Assembly (NCBI RefSeq): GCF_000428985.1 | Contig: NZ_AUAZ01000032.1 | Coordinates: 1 to 47,301 of the forward strand | Direction: 5' to 3' | Origin: Marinobacterium litorale DSM 23545 | GTDB lineage: Bacteria; Pseudomonadota; Gammaproteobacteria; Pseudomonadales; Balneatricaceae | Length of the DNA stretch: 47,301 nucleotides | Part shown: positions 33,496 to 43,689 of the stretch, piece by piece | How positions within the stretch are numbered: the first letter of the stretch is position 1 | Layout of the letters: every line of letters begins with the position of its first letter | Translations under genes and position numbers: made by a program | Notes under the pieces: generated by a model | The model's input: the letters and a program-made list of their open reading frames with translations, nothing else | What the model was told of the DNA's origin: nothing | Database searches by the model: none

Positions 33496-34602
33496 TCACA
33501 GCACAGCTTTGGGATAAGACCCCAATAGCTTGAGCTCCTGCGACTCCGACTCAAGTTCACTGAGCAGAGCCTGAACATCGTCATGAGCACTGTGCCCTTC
33601 AAAGTCCAGATAGAACAACATATCCCATTTGGATTGAGGTGCCGCTCGGCTTTCTACACGGGTCAAACTGATATTGCGTGCTCTGAACGGTGCCAGCAGC
33701 TCATAAAGCACACCGGGACGGTCGTGCGCCATCAATAGGATCGATGTTTTGTCCTGCCCGCTTGGCCCTACATCCTGCCTACCAATCACCAGGTACCGCG
33801 TGGTGTTATCGGGTTGATCTTCAATATTGGACTGGACGATGGAGAGATCGAACAGCTCCGCCGCGATATCACCACCGATCGCAGCCGCCGGTCGATCAGA
33901 CGCCTGCGCCTTGCGTGCGGCTTCCGCGTTGGAATTGACCGCTACCCGCTCAACGCCGGGACAATGCCCGTCCAACCAGCTATGGCACTGGTTCAACGCA
34001 AACGGATGGGCGTAGATACGCTCAATGTTCGACAGCTCTCCATCGGGACGCATCAAAAGATGCTGGTGGGTACGCAGCTCAACTTCGCCGCAAATACTGA
34101 CATTGAAGCGACTGAACAGGTCCAGGGTATGGCTGATCATGCCATCCGCGGCGTTTTCGATGGGAACCACGCCGTAGTTGGCGTGACCGGACTCCACGTC
34201 ACGGAAAACCGCTTCCATACTATCCAGTGCCGAGCAACGCACAGAGTGCCCAAAATGCTTGAGCGCGGCTTGCTGGGTAAAGGTGGCTTCCGGGCCCAGA
34301 AAAACCACGCGCATGGGCTGCTCCAGCGCCAGACAAACGGACATCACCTCCCGAAACAGACGAGCCACCTCCTGATCTGCCAGGGGGCCTTCGTTGCGCT
34401 CCATGACACGTCGGAGCACCTGGGCTTCCCGCTCGGGACGGTAGAACACCGCATCTTCGCTGTCGTATTCAGCTTTAATTTCCGCCACGCGCTGGGCACA
34501 GCGGGCGCGCTCATTGAGCAACCGGTGTATCTCGCGATCCACCTGATCGATCCGATCACGCACCTTTTTCAGGGCCTGTTCCTGGGTCTCCTGCTGACTC
34601 AT
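33496..34602 (-). CDS. pheA: Chorismate mutase / prephenate dehydratase (P-protein)
   Basis: The 368-aa bifunctional enzyme converts chorismate to phenylpyruvate. The chorismate mutase domain (RIDQVDREIHRLLNERARCAQ) is N-terminal, the dehydratase domain follows (VFLGPEATFTQQAALKHFG, VVPIENAADGMI, EDQPDNTTRY), and an ACT domain from about residue 275 ends the protein. The dehydratase TRF motif is TRY here, and both ACT Phe-binding motifs deviate (GVLY in place of GALV, ESRA in place of ESRP). The ATG at 34602 has GAGGGG 8 nt upstream. It starts 10 nt after the serC stop. Confidence 0.95.
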   Translation of the reverse strand: MSQQETQEQALKKVRDRIDQVDREIHRLLNERARCAQRVAEIKAEYDSEDAVFYRPEREAQVLRRVMERNEGPLADQEVARLFREVMSVCLALEQPMRVVFLGPEATFTQQAALKHFGHSVRCSALDSMEAVFRDVESGHANYGVVPIENAADGMISHTLDLFSRFNVSICGEVELRTHQHLLMRPDGELSNIERIYAHPFALNQCHSWLDGHCPGVERVAVNSNAEAARKAQASDRPAAAIGGDIAAELFDLSIVQSNIEDQPDNTTRYLVIGRQDVGPSGQDKTSILLMAHDRPGVLYELLAPFRARNISLTRVESRAAPQSKWDMLFYLDFEGHSAHDDVQALLSELESESQELKLLGSYPKAVL

Positions 34603-34612
34603 TGCCATCCCC

Positions 34613-35695
34613 TCAACCGCAGCGACGCTCAAACTCCTGCATAAACGCGATCAGCGCATCCACCGACGCTTCCGGTACGGCGTTATAGATGCTCGCACGC
34701 ATGCCACCCACTGAGCGATGCCCTTTCAGGTTCAAGAGGCCAGCCGCCTGGGCTTCATCCAGAAAACGGCTATCCAGATTACTGTCCGCCAGCGTGAAGG
34801 GTACGTTCATGATCGACCGGTTCGGGCGATCGATGGGGTTGTTATAGAAGCCGGATCCGTCGATGGCCGCGTAGAGTTTCTCGGCCTTGCGCTGGTTGAT
34901 CTGCGCGATAGCCTCAACCCCACCCTGCGCCTTCAGCCACTTGAAGACCAACCCGGTCATATACCAGGCAAAGGTGGGCGGCGTGTTGTTCATAGAGTCT
35001 GCGTCCGCATGCACCTTGTAATCAAACATGGTGGGTGTGCCCGCGACGGTTTCGCCAATCAGGTCATCGCGCACGATGACGAGTGTCAGCCCTGCCGGAC
35101 CAATATTTTTCTGAGCACCGGCATAGATCAGGCCGTAACGGCTGACATCGATGGGACGGGCCAGAATATCGGAGGACATGTCCGCCACCAGCGGCACTTC
35201 ACCGGTCTCCGGCACATAATCAAACTCAACACCACCAATGGTTTCGTTGGTGGTGTAATGCACGTAGGCCGCCGCCGGGTCCAGATCAAGCTCAGCCTGC
35301 CCCGGCACTCGACAATACGCCTGAGATTCAGTACTCGCGACAACCCGTGCCTGCGCATAACGCCCGGCTTCCTTAATCGCCTTTCGGGACCAGATCCCGG
35401 TATCGATAAAGTCAGCGCTACTAGCGCCCCTGAGCAGATTCATCGGCACCATACTGAACTGGCTGGTGGCACCGCCCTGCAGAAACAATACTTTGTAGTT
35501 TTCCGGAATCGCCAACAGCTCCCGGATATCGCGCTCTGCGGTCTCGGCTACTTCGATAAACGCCTTATCCCGGTGACTCATTTCCATCACCGAAAGGCCC
35601 CGGCCCTGCCAATCCAGCATCTCCTGCTGAGCCTGTTCCAGCACGGCCTGCGGCAGCGCCGCAGGACCTGCACTGAAGTTGTGCTTACGTGTCAT
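34613..35695 (-). CDS. serC: Phosphoserine aminotransferase
   Basis: The 360-aa PLP enzyme makes phosphoserine and also serves vitamin B6 synthesis. MTRKHNFSAGPAALPQAVLEQ is the family N-terminus and fixes the start at 35695. The PLP lysine lies in YAGAQKNIGPAGLTLV. FLQGGATSQFSMVPMNLL binds the cofactor phosphate. It lies between gyrA and pheA as in Pseudomonas. The 52 extra upstream residues of the long frame overlap the gyrA end and are not part of it. Confidence 0.97.
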   Translation of the reverse strand: MTRKHNFSAGPAALPQAVLEQAQQEMLDWQGRGLSVMEMSHRDKAFIEVAETAERDIRELLAIPENYKVLFLQGGATSQFSMVPMNLLRGASSADFIDTGIWSRKAIKEAGRYAQARVVASTESQAYCRVPGQAELDLDPAAAYVHYTTNETIGGVEFDYVPETGEVPLVADMSSDILARPIDVSRYGLIYAGAQKNIGPAGLTLVIVRDDLIGETVAGTPTMFDYKVHADADSMNNTPPTFAWYMTGLVFKWLKAQGGVEAIAQINQRKAEKLYAAIDGSGFYNNPIDRPNRSIMNVPFTLADSNLDSRFLDEAQAAGLLNLKGHRSVGGMRASIYNAVPEASVDALIAFMQEFERRCG

Positions 35696-35738
35696 TCGTT
35701 CTATCGCTCCCCAAAACGTGCCGAAAACGGCCCCGCTA

Positions 35739-38339
35739 TCAGCTGTCAGTACCCGGTTGCTCAGATTCAGTGTCGGACTCGGTGGTAGATTCCGCGTCCA
35801 GCTCTTCTTCGTCCGGTTCTTCAATGCGCGCCAGACCGGATAGTTTTTCACCCTCAGCCAGACGGATCAGCATCACACCCTGGGTGTTACGACCCAGCAC
35901 CGAAATCTCATCACCTCGCGTACGCACCAATGTGCCGCGATCACTGATCAGCATGACATCATCACCTTCCAGCACCTGTACGGCGCCCGCCAGGTCACCG
36001 TTACGTTCGGTACACTGCATGGCAATCACACCCTGACCACCGCGACCGCGCAGCGGGAAATCATCCACGGCGGTCTGTTTACCGTAACCATGAACGGAAG
36101 CGGTCAATACACGCCCACCTTCGCGTGGAATAATCAACGCAATAACGCTGGTATCGTCATCCATGCGCACACCGCGCACACCCCGGGCGGTACGTCCCAT
36201 GGAGCGAACATCACTCTCATTAAAGCGGATCGCCTTGCCGGCACTGGTAACCAGCATCACGTCATCCTGCCCACTGGTGATGGAGGCGCTGATCAAGCGA
36301 TCACCTTCAACAATTTCCAGCGCAATCAGGCCGGTACTCCGTGGCCGAGAGAACGCATCCAGCGGCGTTTTCTTCACGGTACCGTTGGCGGTCGCCATGA
36401 AGATAAAGCGCTCTGAGTCGAACTCGCCCACAGGCAGGATCGCGCTGATACGCTCCCCTTCCGCCAGCGGCAGGATATTGATGATCGGACGTCCCCGCGA
36501 GGTACGACTGGCCGGTGGAATCTCGTACACCTTGCGCCAGTAAACCTTGCCGTGGTTGGTGAAGCACAGGATGGTGTCGTGGGTATTGGCGATCAGCAGA
36601 TGTTCGATGAAATCCTCATCCTTCATCGCCGTCGCCGATTTACCCTTACCTCCCCGGCGCTGAGCCTGATACGCACTAAGCGGCTGTGTTTTGGCGTAGC
36701 CACCATGGGAAATTGTGACCACCATATCCTCTTCGGTGATCAGGTCGGCGACGGTCAGATCCTGCATCGATGCCTGGATCTCGGTGCGACGCTCGTCGGC
36801 GTATTCAGCAATGATCGCGTCCAGTTCCTCGCGGATTACTTCCATCAGGCGCTCATAGGAACCGAGAATCTCCAGCAGCTCGGCGATTTTTTCGATCAGA
36901 TCGCGGTATTCACCCAGCAGCTTTTCATGTTCCAGACCGGTCAGACGGTGCAAACGCAGATCCAGGATCGCCTGCGCCTGAACCGGCGACAGGTGATAAT
37001 GCCCGTCACGCAGACCATACTGCGGCTCCAGATCATCCGGACGGCAGGCATCTTCACCGGCGCGTTCCAGCATATCGAGTACCGAGCCCGGCACCCAGGG
37101 TGTCGCGATCAGGCGCTCTTTCGCTTCGGCCGGGGTCGGGGAACTCTTGATCAGTTCGATCACCGGATCGATATTCGCCAGTGCGACCGCCAGCCCTTCA
37201 AGGACATGGCCACGCTCACGCGCTTTACGCAGTTCGTAAACGGTACGACGGGTCACGACTTCGCGACGGTGACGGATGAAACACTCCAGCGTGGACTTAA
37301 GATCAAGCACCTTGGGCTGACCATCAACCAGCGCCACCATGTTGATACCAAACACGCTTTGCAGCGCGGTCTGGGCAAACAGGTTATTGATGATGACCTC
37401 GGGCACTTCGCCACGGCGAAGTTCGATGACAATGCGCATCCCGTCCTTGTCGGACTCATCGCGAAGCTCACTGATACCCTCGAGTTTCTTCTCTTTAACC
37501 AGCTCGGCGATTTTTTCAATCAAACGTGCCTTGTTAAGCTGGTAAGGGATCTCAGTGATAACCAGCATCGGCCGGCCATTCTTGGGATGTTCCTCAATAT
37601 GATGGCGGGCACGCACATAGATCCGGCCACGGCCGGTACGATACGCCTGCAGAATACCGGCACGGCCGTTGATGATGCCGCCGGTGGGGAAGTCGGGCCC
37701 CGGGATGAACTCCATCAGATCATCAACCGACAGCTCCGGATTCTCGATCAGGGCGATACAGCCACGCACTACCTCACCCAGGTTGTGGGGCGGGATATTG
37801 GTCGCCATACCCACCGCGATACCGGCAGAGCCATTCACCAGAAGGTTAGGCACCCGGGTCGGAAGAACGGCGGGGATCCGTTCGGTACCGTCATAGTTAT
37901 CGACGTAATCAACGGTTTCCTTATCCAGATCCGCCAACAACTCATGGGAGATTTTGGCCATGCGTATTTCGGTGTATCGCATGGCTGCCGCCGAATCACC
38001 ATCGACCGAGCCAAAGTTGCCCTGCCCGTCCACGAGCATATAACGCATGGAAAAGTCCTGCGCCATCCTGACAATGGTGTCGTAGACGGCACTGTCACCG
38101 TGAGGGTGATATTTACCGATCACATCACCAACCACACGGGCAGATTTCTTATAAGGCTTATTCCAGTCGTTGTTCAGCTCGCTCATCGCGAAGAGCACGC
38201 GGCGATGCACCGGCTTGAGACCGTCACGCACATCGGGAAGCGCACGCCCCACGATTACACTCATGGCATAATCGAGGTAGGACTGTTTTAGCTCGTCTTC
38301 GATATTGACTGGCAGAACTTCTTTGGCTAGATCACCCAT
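35739..38339 (-). CDS. gyrA: DNA gyrase subunit A
   Basis: The 866-aa type II topoisomerase subunit has its catalytic tyrosine at Y122 in AAAMRYTEI. The quinolone-resistance region reads [12 protein letters not shown] with S83 and D87, the wild-type residues, numbered as in E. coli. The C-terminal beta-pinwheel includes a good GyrA box (QRRGGKGKS). The protein ends in an acidic Glu/Ser/Asp tail, ordinary for the family. It is preceded by an extended -10 promoter (38405-38413) and opens a long minus-strand block. Confidence 0.98.
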   Translation of the reverse strand: MGDLAKEVLPVNIEDELKQSYLDYAMSVIVGRALPDVRDGLKPVHRRVLFAMSELNNDWNKPYKKSARVVGDVIGKYHPHGDSAVYDTIVRMAQDFSMRYMLVDGQGNFGSVDGDSAAAMRYTEIRMAKISHELLADLDKETVDYVDNYDGTERIPAVLPTRVPNLLVNGSAGIAVGMATNIPPHNLGEVVRGCIALIENPELSVDDLMEFIPGPDFPTGGIINGRAGILQAYRTGRGRIYVRARHHIEEHPKNGRPMLVITEIPYQLNKARLIEKIAELVKEKKLEGISELRDESDKDGMRIVIELRRGEVPEVIINNLFAQTALQSVFGINMVALVDGQPKVLDLKSTLECFIRHRREVVTRRTVYELRKARERGHVLEGLAVALANIDPVIELIKSSPTPAEAKERLIATPWVPGSVLDMLERAGEDACRPDDLEPQYGLRDGHYHLSPVQAQAILDLRLHRLTGLEHEKLLGEYRDLIEKIAELLEILGSYERLMEVIREELDAIIAEYADERRTEIQASMQDLTVADLITEEDMVVTISHGGYAKTQPLSAYQAQRRGGKGKSATAMKDEDFIEHLLIANTHDTILCFTNHGKVYWRKVYEIPPASRTSRGRPIINILPLAEGERISAILPVGEFDSERFIFMATANGTVKKTPLDAFSRPRSTGLIALEIVEGDRLISASITSGQDDVMLVTSAGKAIRFNESDVRSMGRTARGVRGVRMDDDTSVIALIIPREGGRVLTASVHGYGKQTAVDDFPLRGRGGQGVIAMQCTERNGDLAGAVQVLEGDDVMLISDRGTLVRTRGDEISVLGRNTQGVMLIRLAEGEKLSGLARIEEPDEEELDAESTTESDTESEQPGTDS

Positions 38340-38404
38340 TCGCTCAGCATTCCTTGGTTCGTAAGGCCCACAGCGCGTAATGCACTGTGTTTTGAAACCG
38401 CGGG

Positions 38405-38413
38405 ATTATATCA
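38405..38413 (-). promoter_or_regulatory. gyrA promoter, extended -10
   Basis: On the minus strand a perfect TATAAT (38405-38410) is preceded by TGA, forming an extended -10 element. No good -35 is visible. Transcription would start about 60 nt before the gyrA start codon. Such promoters often respond to supercoiling, as known for gyrase genes, but this was not tested. Confidence 0.6.
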
Positions 38414-38494
38414 CATACGAAGGGTTTTAACGCCTAGCCGAGCGCAACAAGCAGCCCGTCTCTTTTGTCTAAGAGTTTCTTTGCAAAAACATTG

Positions 38495-39886
38495 CTACGC
38501 CGATTTCTGCGCTTCGATCAGTTGCTTCAGTCCTGCCGGCAGGGCCGTCAGCCGTTTTCGCATAACAGGCACCAGTTCCGTCTCCCAAATCAGATCCAGC
38601 GACTTGTTACCAAGCCCTACAGCGCGTAGATAGCTTCGCAGATAGACCGCCTCACCCACCTCTTGGCGTACCACCTGCTGCTCATAAATGAGCTCCGAAA
38701 GATACAAAATGGCAACACGATCGCGAATCAGCGGCTCCAGACGGTCGGGTTCCGCAAACTCGGGATAATCCTGAGCAGCCACAGCCGACCAGATCTGTTC
38801 AGGCAGCGACCAGGATTTCAGCAACTGACCACCCAATACAGCCGGAGGCAGCAGCCCAACAAAGGGCACCAATGCCGGACTCTGCTCGCTCAGCAGACCC
38901 GCCACGACACGCCCTAAATCATGCAACAAGGCAACCGTCGACATCTCGGCGGGCGCCACGCGCCCGGTAATCTGGGCCAGTGCAAACGCGATATGCGACA
39001 GTTCAACGGCTTTCTGATAGCTGTGCCGGAACACCGGTGTATCAGGCAGACTTTTACGCAAACCCTCTGCCATGATTACCTGGTAAACACCATCAAACCC
39101 GATCAATGTCACGGCCCGGTTCACATCCGCTATTTTTTGCTCGAAGCTGTATTGAGAGGAGTTGATCGCTTTAAGTAAAAGACTGGTCAGAACCGGATCC
39201 TGACGCACGAGTTCGGCGATTTCGCTTCGCGAGCTCGTTTCATCCAACAGTTTCGACAACAGCTCCCCGGTGGAAACCGGAAGCTTAGGCACCTTTGCTA
39301 TAACCTTCTGGACCAACTGAGACTGAGCGAGATCACTGTGACTTTTCACCGAGAGCGAGTAAAACTGCTCGGCCAAACGCTGACGATGTCCCAACACCCG
39401 GCTCTGAGCCGCCAATACAGCAGACAGAACACGCCCCTCCCCAACCGAGAGCCGTTTAAGCAAGAACTGGCTCAGGCTGTCACTCAGGGCACTCAGCTGA
39501 GCTGAGTCGACTCGCAACAGCTTGCCGCCCTTGACGGCAACGATCGCAAAACCCGACATGGACTGAACTGAGCGTCCCAGTGAAAATGTATCATCAAGCA
39601 CAACAGCCTCGTCCGGCTGCCCATCGGCGAAACGCAGCTCGAGAACCGCCTCCTCCGGCACAAATAACGCCTCTGGAGACGCTCGCACCCTCTCTGTAAC
39701 ATCATCACCGACCTGCACGGGAACAACGTCCGCTATTCGATACAGCTCAACCCGCAGCGCTTCGCTGCCCCCGCCGGAAGCACCTCCTGACACGGAGAGC
39801 CCCGACTCCCCTTTGCCGCTCATGCCGGCATTCGCTTGATTCGACAGTGGCGTTTTCTTTTCGCGTTTCTTCCACAGCCAGACCAT
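38495..39886 (-). CDS. HDOD-domain signalling protein
   Basis: The 463-aa protein has a charged N-terminus, a middle part of about residues 65-175 resembling a cyclic-nucleotide-like or regulatory beta domain ([36 protein letters not shown]), and an HDOD domain from about residue 205 ([51 protein letters not shown]). HDOD proteins are output or scaffold modules in signalling. The ATG at 39886 has GGAGAGG upstream and is preferred over the longer frame, which overlaps the ubiG upstream region. No response-regulator domain is fused. Its target is unknown. Confidence 0.85.
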   Translation of the reverse strand: MVWLWKKREKKTPLSNQANAGMSGKGESGLSVSGGASGGGSEALRVELYRIADVVPVQVGDDVTERVRASPEALFVPEEAVLELRFADGQPDEAVVLDDTFSLGRSVQSMSGFAIVAVKGGKLLRVDSAQLSALSDSLSQFLLKRLSVGEGRVLSAVLAAQSRVLGHRQRLAEQFYSLSVKSHSDLAQSQLVQKVIAKVPKLPVSTGELLSKLLDETSSRSEIAELVRQDPVLTSLLLKAINSSQYSFEQKIADVNRAVTLIGFDGVYQVIMAEGLRKSLPDTPVFRHSYQKAVELSHIAFALAQITGRVAPAEMSTVALLHDLGRVVAGLLSEQSPALVPFVGLLPPAVLGGQLLKSWSLPEQIWSAVAAQDYPEFAEPDRLEPLIRDRVAILYLSELIYEQQVVRQEVGEAVYLRSYLRAVGLGNKSLDLIWETELVPVMRKRLTALPAGLKQLIEAQKSA

Positions 39887-39983
39887 AGACCCACCTCTCC
39901 ACTTAATGCCACTCATCGGTAGTGATAGAATGCAGCCACAACAGACACGGCACAAGAGCCTCTCACTCAGGTACCCGTTCACC

Positions 39984-40706
39984 ATGACTCAACAGCACGG
40001 CCACAACTTTGACCCCTCTGAAATCGCCAAGTTTGAAGAGCTTGCCAGCCGCTGGTGGGACAAGGAGAGTGAATTCAAACCTCTGCACGATATCAACCCA
40101 CTGCGTGTCGGCTTTGTGGACCGTATAGCACCACTGTCCGGCAAGACGGTCCTGGATGTCGGCTGCGGCGGCGGCATCCTTTCGGAGTCCATGGCCCGTC
40201 GTGGCGCCGAGGTTACCGGGATTGATATGGGAGAGGCACCGCTGAAAGTTGCTAAATTGCACGGCCTTGAGAGCGGCGTCAGCGTTCGTTATCGACAGAT
40301 ACCGGTCGAGCAACTGGCCGAAGAAGCGCCGGAGAGCTTTGATACCGTGACCTGTATGGAGATGCTGGAACATGTACCGGATCCGGCTTCCGTGGTTCGG
40401 GCATGCGCCCGATTGACCAAACCCGGCGGCAAGCTCTTTTTCTCTACACTGAATCGCAACCCGAAAAGCTATCTGTTCGCGATTATCGGAGCAGAACGCT
40501 TTCTGAAGCTCGTACCGGACGGCACCCATGATTTTCAGAAGTTTATTCGCCCGGCGGAGCTGGCCCAATGGATACGCGAGAGCGGCCTGTCAATCTCCGA
40601 GATGACAGGACTGGTCTACAACCCGCTGACCCGCGTTTACAGCCTCGACAGCAACGACGTGAGCGTAAACTACCTGGTCGCCGCTCAGAAGCCGGACCCG
40701 GCATGA
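39984..40706 (+). CDS. ubiG: Ubiquinone biosynthesis O-methyltransferase
   Basis: The 240-aa SAM-dependent enzyme catalyses both O-methylations of ubiquinone synthesis. The SAM motif I is [19 protein letters not shown], followed by [10 protein letters not shown] and [13 protein letters not shown]. The ATG at 39984 ([20 protein letters not shown]) is the family start. Its stop overlaps the mupP start (ATGA), so the genes are translationally coupled. It supplies the ubiquinone used by the bc1 complex encoded at 7403-10028. Confidence 0.96.
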   Translation: MTQQHGHNFDPSEIAKFEELASRWWDKESEFKPLHDINPLRVGFVDRIAPLSGKTVLDVGCGGGILSESMARRGAEVTGIDMGEAPLKVAKLHGLESGVSVRYRQIPVEQLAEEAPESFDTVTCMEMLEHVPDPASVVRACARLTKPGGKLFFSTLNRNPKSYLFAIIGAERFLKLVPDGTHDFQKFIRPAELAQWIRESGLSISEMTGLVYNPLTRVYSLDSNDVSVNYLVAAQKPDPA

Positions 40707-41365
40707 CCAAACTGCAGGCCGTACTGTTCGACCTCGACGGCACCCTGCTTGACAGTGCGCGGGACTTCCACCGAATACTGAGCGGTATGCTCGATAAGAC
40801 TCACCCCGCGCTACCCTTCGAGCTGCTGCGCCCACATGTGTCGGAAGGCGCCCGTGCCATGGTCTGCCGTGCCTTCAATGCATCCCCGGATGACCCCGCA
40901 ACCCTCCCGCTGGTCGAACGGTTCCTAAACGCGTACCAGGACAACCCGACGGCAAGCGGCGCTCTTTTCACGGGGATCCCGCCGCTTCTGGACTGGCTCG
41001 ACCTGCGGAACATTCCCTGGGGCATTGTCACCAATAAGTCCGAGCGTTTTGCCTCTTTAATACTGGCGCACCTGGAGCTTGATTCTCGCTGCAAGACACT
41101 TGTTTGTCCGGAGCATGTCACCCACCCGAAGCCGAACCCGGAAGCACTTCTGCTTGGCTGCCGTCAACTGAACAGTCTCCCGGCCCAGACCCTTTATATC
41201 GGTGATCATCAACGGGATATTGAAGCGGGAAAGAACGCCGGCATGCCGACTATTGCCTGCGGATACGGATATATAGGTACCGATGAAGACCCTGCCTCCT
41301 GGCAGGCAACCCATCTGGTCACCGATACTCAGGAACTGCGCGCACTGCTAGAATCCCTCTTATAG
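40703..41365 (+). CDS. mupP: HAD-IA phosphatase, MupP-like (phosphoglycolate phosphatase family)
   Basis: The 220-aa HAD hydrolase has motif [10 protein letters not shown], motif II in [11 protein letters not shown] and motifs III/IV in [11 protein letters not shown] and [12 protein letters not shown]. Sequence alone fits phosphoglycolate phosphatase (Gph). The conserved order ubiG-gene-yciK in Pseudomonas marks it as MupP, the N-acetylmuramic acid-6-phosphate phosphatase of cell-wall recycling, which I prefer. The start overlaps the ubiG stop by 4 bp. Confidence 0.85.
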   Translation: MTKLQAVLFDLDGTLLDSARDFHRILSGMLDKTHPALPFELLRPHVSEGARAMVCRAFNASPDDPATLPLVERFLNAYQDNPTASGALFTGIPPLLDWLDLRNIPWGIVTNKSERFASLILAHLELDSRCKTLVCPEHVTHPKPNPEALLLGCRQLNSLPAQTLYIGDHQRDIEAGKNAGMPTIACGYGYIGTDEDPASWQATHLVTDTQELRALLESLL

Positions 41366-41388
41366 CCATCTGCAAGGAACCACTATTT

Positions 41389-42144
41389 ATGTTTACCTAT
41401 CAACCGCCCGCAGATCTGCTAAAAGATCGCATTATTCTCGTTACCGGCGCGGGAGACGGTATTGGTCGCGCTGCCGCACACGCCTATGCCGCCCACGGTG
41501 CAACGGTGATTCTGCTTGGCCGCACACTGGAAAAGCTGGAAAAGGTTTACGATGAACTGGAAGCTGCCGGCGCTGCCCAACCCGCGATTGTTCCACTTAA
41601 TCTAGAGACCGCAGCTGAGCACGATTATATCGAGCTCAGCAACCAGCTGCACGATACGTTCGGTCATCTGGATGGCTTGCTGCATAACGCGGGGGTTCTG
41701 GGCGTACGAACACCGCTGGAAAACTATGATCCCGTGATCTGGGATCAGGTTATGAAAGTGAATGTAAACGCCCCGTTTTTAATGACTCAGACGCTGCTCC
41801 CCTTGCTGCAGAAATCCGAGGACGCATCAATCATCTTCACCTCGTCCGGGGTTGGCAGAAAGGGCCGGGCGCACTGGGGCGCTTACTCCGTGTCCAAGTT
41901 TGCCACCGAAGGCATGTCGCAGATTCTGGCCGATGAGCTGGAAAACCTGACATCGGTCCGCGTCAACTGCATCAACCCGGGCGCGACCCGCACAAGTATG
42001 CGTGCTTACGCCTACCCGGCGGAAGACCCACAAACCAACCCGACACCGGAAGAGATCATGCCCCTTTACCTGTACCTGATGGGGCCGCAAAGCAAGGATG
42101 TTAACGGTCAATCAATGGACGCTCAGGGCAACGGCAGCGCCTGA
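41389..42144 (+). CDS. yciK: YciK-family short-chain dehydrogenase/reductase
   Basis: The 251-aa SDR has the NAD(P) motif VTGAGDGIGRA (about residues 20-30), NNAG-equivalent LLHNAGVLG and the catalytic YSVSK (Ser at FTSSGVG upstream, Tyr-x-x-x-Lys in AYSVSKFA). The substrate of YciK is not known. It is the third gene of ubiG-mupP-yciK with a 23-bp gap and an AAGGAA site. A short CAGCGG/CCGCTG hairpin follows the stop, between it and the convergent rluB. Confidence 0.93.
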   Translation: MFTYQPPADLLKDRIILVTGAGDGIGRAAAHAYAAHGATVILLGRTLEKLEKVYDELEAAGAAQPAIVPLNLETAAEHDYIELSNQLHDTFGHLDGLLHNAGVLGVRTPLENYDPVIWDQVMKVNVNAPFLMTQTLLPLLQKSEDASIIFTSSGVGRKGRAHWGAYSVSKFATEGMSQILADELENLTSVRVNCINPGATRTSMRAYAYPAEDPQTNPTPEEIMPLYLYLMGPQSKDVNGQSMDAQGNGSA

Positions 42145-42189
42145 AGCAGGAGTCGACAGCGGCTCACTCCGCTGCCGGTTTAGACTCGA

Positions 42190-43095
42190 TTAACGCCGTG
42201 TATTGCGACGCCCCACCTGCCGCGCTTTCGGCTTACCCCGCACACTCTCTTTCTGCTCTCCCGCAGGTGCCTCGGTACTCTGGCGGACTCGCTGCCGCCG
42301 GTAGCGACGCTGCTCTTCTTTTGCCACTTCAGGCGAGCGAGACCGTGCCGAAACCCGCTCCAGGCCGAGCTCATCGCGCAGAATATTGACCTCTTTCACC
42401 TCAAGCTCTCGCCAGGTCCCGACTTTCACATCACTGGGCAAAAATACCGGCCCAAAGCGAACGCGTTTAAGGCGGTTTACCTGCATTCCTTGAGACTCCC
42501 AGAGCCGACGCACCTCCCGGTTACGCCCCTCCATCACGACACAATGAAACCATTTATTAGCGCCTTCACCGTCAAAGTATTGAACATCGGTAAAGCGCGC
42601 CATTCCATCATCAAGCAAAACACCCTGCGTCAAACGCTCGAGCATCGCCTCATCCACTTCACCGAGAACACGAACCGCATATTCTCGATCGATATTTGCA
42701 GACGGATGCATCATCGCATTGGCCAACTCACCATCCGTCGTAAAAAGCAGTAATCCAGTGGTGTTTATATCGAGACGACCAATAACAATCCAGCGCCCCT
42801 GTTTCAAAGGCGGCAGATTATCAAATACCGTTGGCCGCCCTTCAGGATCATGGCGCGTACACACCTCTCCCACCGGCTTGTTGTAGATCAACACACGGGA
42901 GGTACTTTCCGACGGGAAAATAAGCTTCACTGTTTTCCCATCAAGCTCGACCTTGTCACCCTCTTTAACGCGGTCACCCAGCTTAGCAACGGTCATATTC
43001 AGCTGAACACGACCCTCGCTGATTACACGCTCCATCTCACGACGTGAGCCAAACCCGGAGCGCGCCAATACTTTTTGCAACTTTTCATCTTGCAT
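42190..43095 (-). CDS. rluB: 23S rRNA pseudouridine2605 synthase
   Basis: The 301-aa enzyme modifies U2605 of 23S rRNA. The N-terminal S4 RNA-binding domain (LQKVLARSGFGSRREMERVI) is followed by the RsuA-type catalytic core with GRLDINTTGLLL, where D109 is the nucleophile. A basic, Arg/Gln-rich C-terminal extension of about 60 residues (RRYRRQRVRQSTEAP and onward) is typical of RluB. It is convergent with yciK and downstream of the hns terminator. Confidence 0.95.
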   Translation of the reverse strand: MQDEKLQKVLARSGFGSRREMERVISEGRVQLNMTVAKLGDRVKEGDKVELDGKTVKLIFPSESTSRVLIYNKPVGEVCTRHDPEGRPTVFDNLPPLKQGRWIVIGRLDINTTGLLLFTTDGELANAMMHPSANIDREYAVRVLGEVDEAMLERLTQGVLLDDGMARFTDVQYFDGEGANKWFHCVVMEGRNREVRRLWESQGMQVNRLKRVRFGPVFLPSDVKVGTWRELEVKEVNILRDELGLERVSARSRSPEVAKEEQRRYRRQRVRQSTEAPAGEQKESVRGKPKARQVGRRNTRR

Positions 43096-43110
43096 TTGAC
43101 GTCGCCTCTA

Positions 43111-43143
43111 AATAAAAGAAGCTCCCCAGCGCACTGGAGAGCT
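43111..43143 (-). terminator. Intrinsic terminator after the hns homologue
   Basis: On the minus strand AGCTCTCCAG-TGCG-CTGGGGAGCT, 10 bp with one G-U pair, is followed by TCTTTTATTT. It lies about 58 nt past the H-NS stop and just before the rluB start codon, so rluB probably needs its own promoter or read-through. Confidence 0.85.
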
Positions 43144-43201
43144 CTTCCGATACCACAACCCTTACGGTCATGGCCCCTTTATAAATCTCGTCTGTTCGAG
43201 A

Positions 43202-43597
43202 TTAGTCTACCGTTGGCAGCTGATCTTTGCCGATACCCTTAGCTTTCATATATTCAGCAAAGGCGACCGGCGTGCGGCCACGACCCGACCAGAAATGCTC
43301 TTTGCCGTCACTATCGGCAATAACATATTTAGCCTTAACACTCTTGCGCGGTGAAGTATCAACCTGCTGAGCCAATTCACCCAGCTCAATACCGGCCTCC
43401 ATCATCTGTTTACGGATCGCTTCGATCGCTTCGGCTTTCGCTGCCTCCGCTTCAGCCTTAGCCGCTTCTTCCGCACGTTTTTCTTCAATGATATCCGTCA
43501 GGTCGGACAGCACTTTTTCCAGGTCAGCAACACCCAGGTCCTGAGTCTGTTTACGCAGTGAATTTTTGCGGGTCAGATTCTTGATAAAGTCGGTCAT
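43202..43597 (-). CDS. hns: H-NS family nucleoid-associated protein
   Basis: The 131-aa protein has an N-terminal dimerisation region and a long Ala/Glu coiled coil (EEKRAEEAAKAEAEAAKAEA, about residues 37-56). The C-terminal DNA-binding domain carries WSGRGRTPVAF (about 103-113), the AT-hook-like loop that reads AT-rich minor grooves. H-NS proteins silence horizontally acquired AT-rich genes such as the patch at 1-1450. Its own upstream region is strongly AT-rich, consistent with autoregulation. The tail KGIGKDQLPTVD is ordinary. Confidence 0.92.
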   Translation of the reverse strand: MTDFIKNLTRKNSLRKQTQDLGVADLEKVLSDLTDIIEEKRAEEAAKAEAEAAKAEAIEAIRKQMMEAGIELGELAQQVDTSPRKSVKAKYVIADSDGKEHFWSGRGRTPVAFAEYMKAKGIGKDQLPTVD

Positions 43598-43634
43598 TCT
43601 ATACTCGCACCCATCCGGTTAATTAATAAACGCA

Positions 43635-43662
43635 ATTATCATTCATAAATAAAATAATGCAA
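43635..43662 (-). promoter_or_regulatory. hns promoter in an AT-rich tract
   Basis: On the minus strand TTGCAT (43657-43662), a 16-bp spacer and GATAAT (43635-43640) lie about 40 bp before the start codon. The surrounding 43620-43680 is nearly all A and T and would suit H-NS binding to its own promoter. Confidence 0.55.
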
Positions 43663-43689
43663 GAATAAAAACAATTTAAGCCGATTCAA

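Noticed and set aside
36552-38291. 579-aa plus-strand ORF
   Set aside because: Antisense of gyrA; no start context or domain.
43437-43490. Imperfect repeat in the hns coding region
   Set aside because: It encodes the Ala/Glu coiled coil and follows from the amino-acid repetition.
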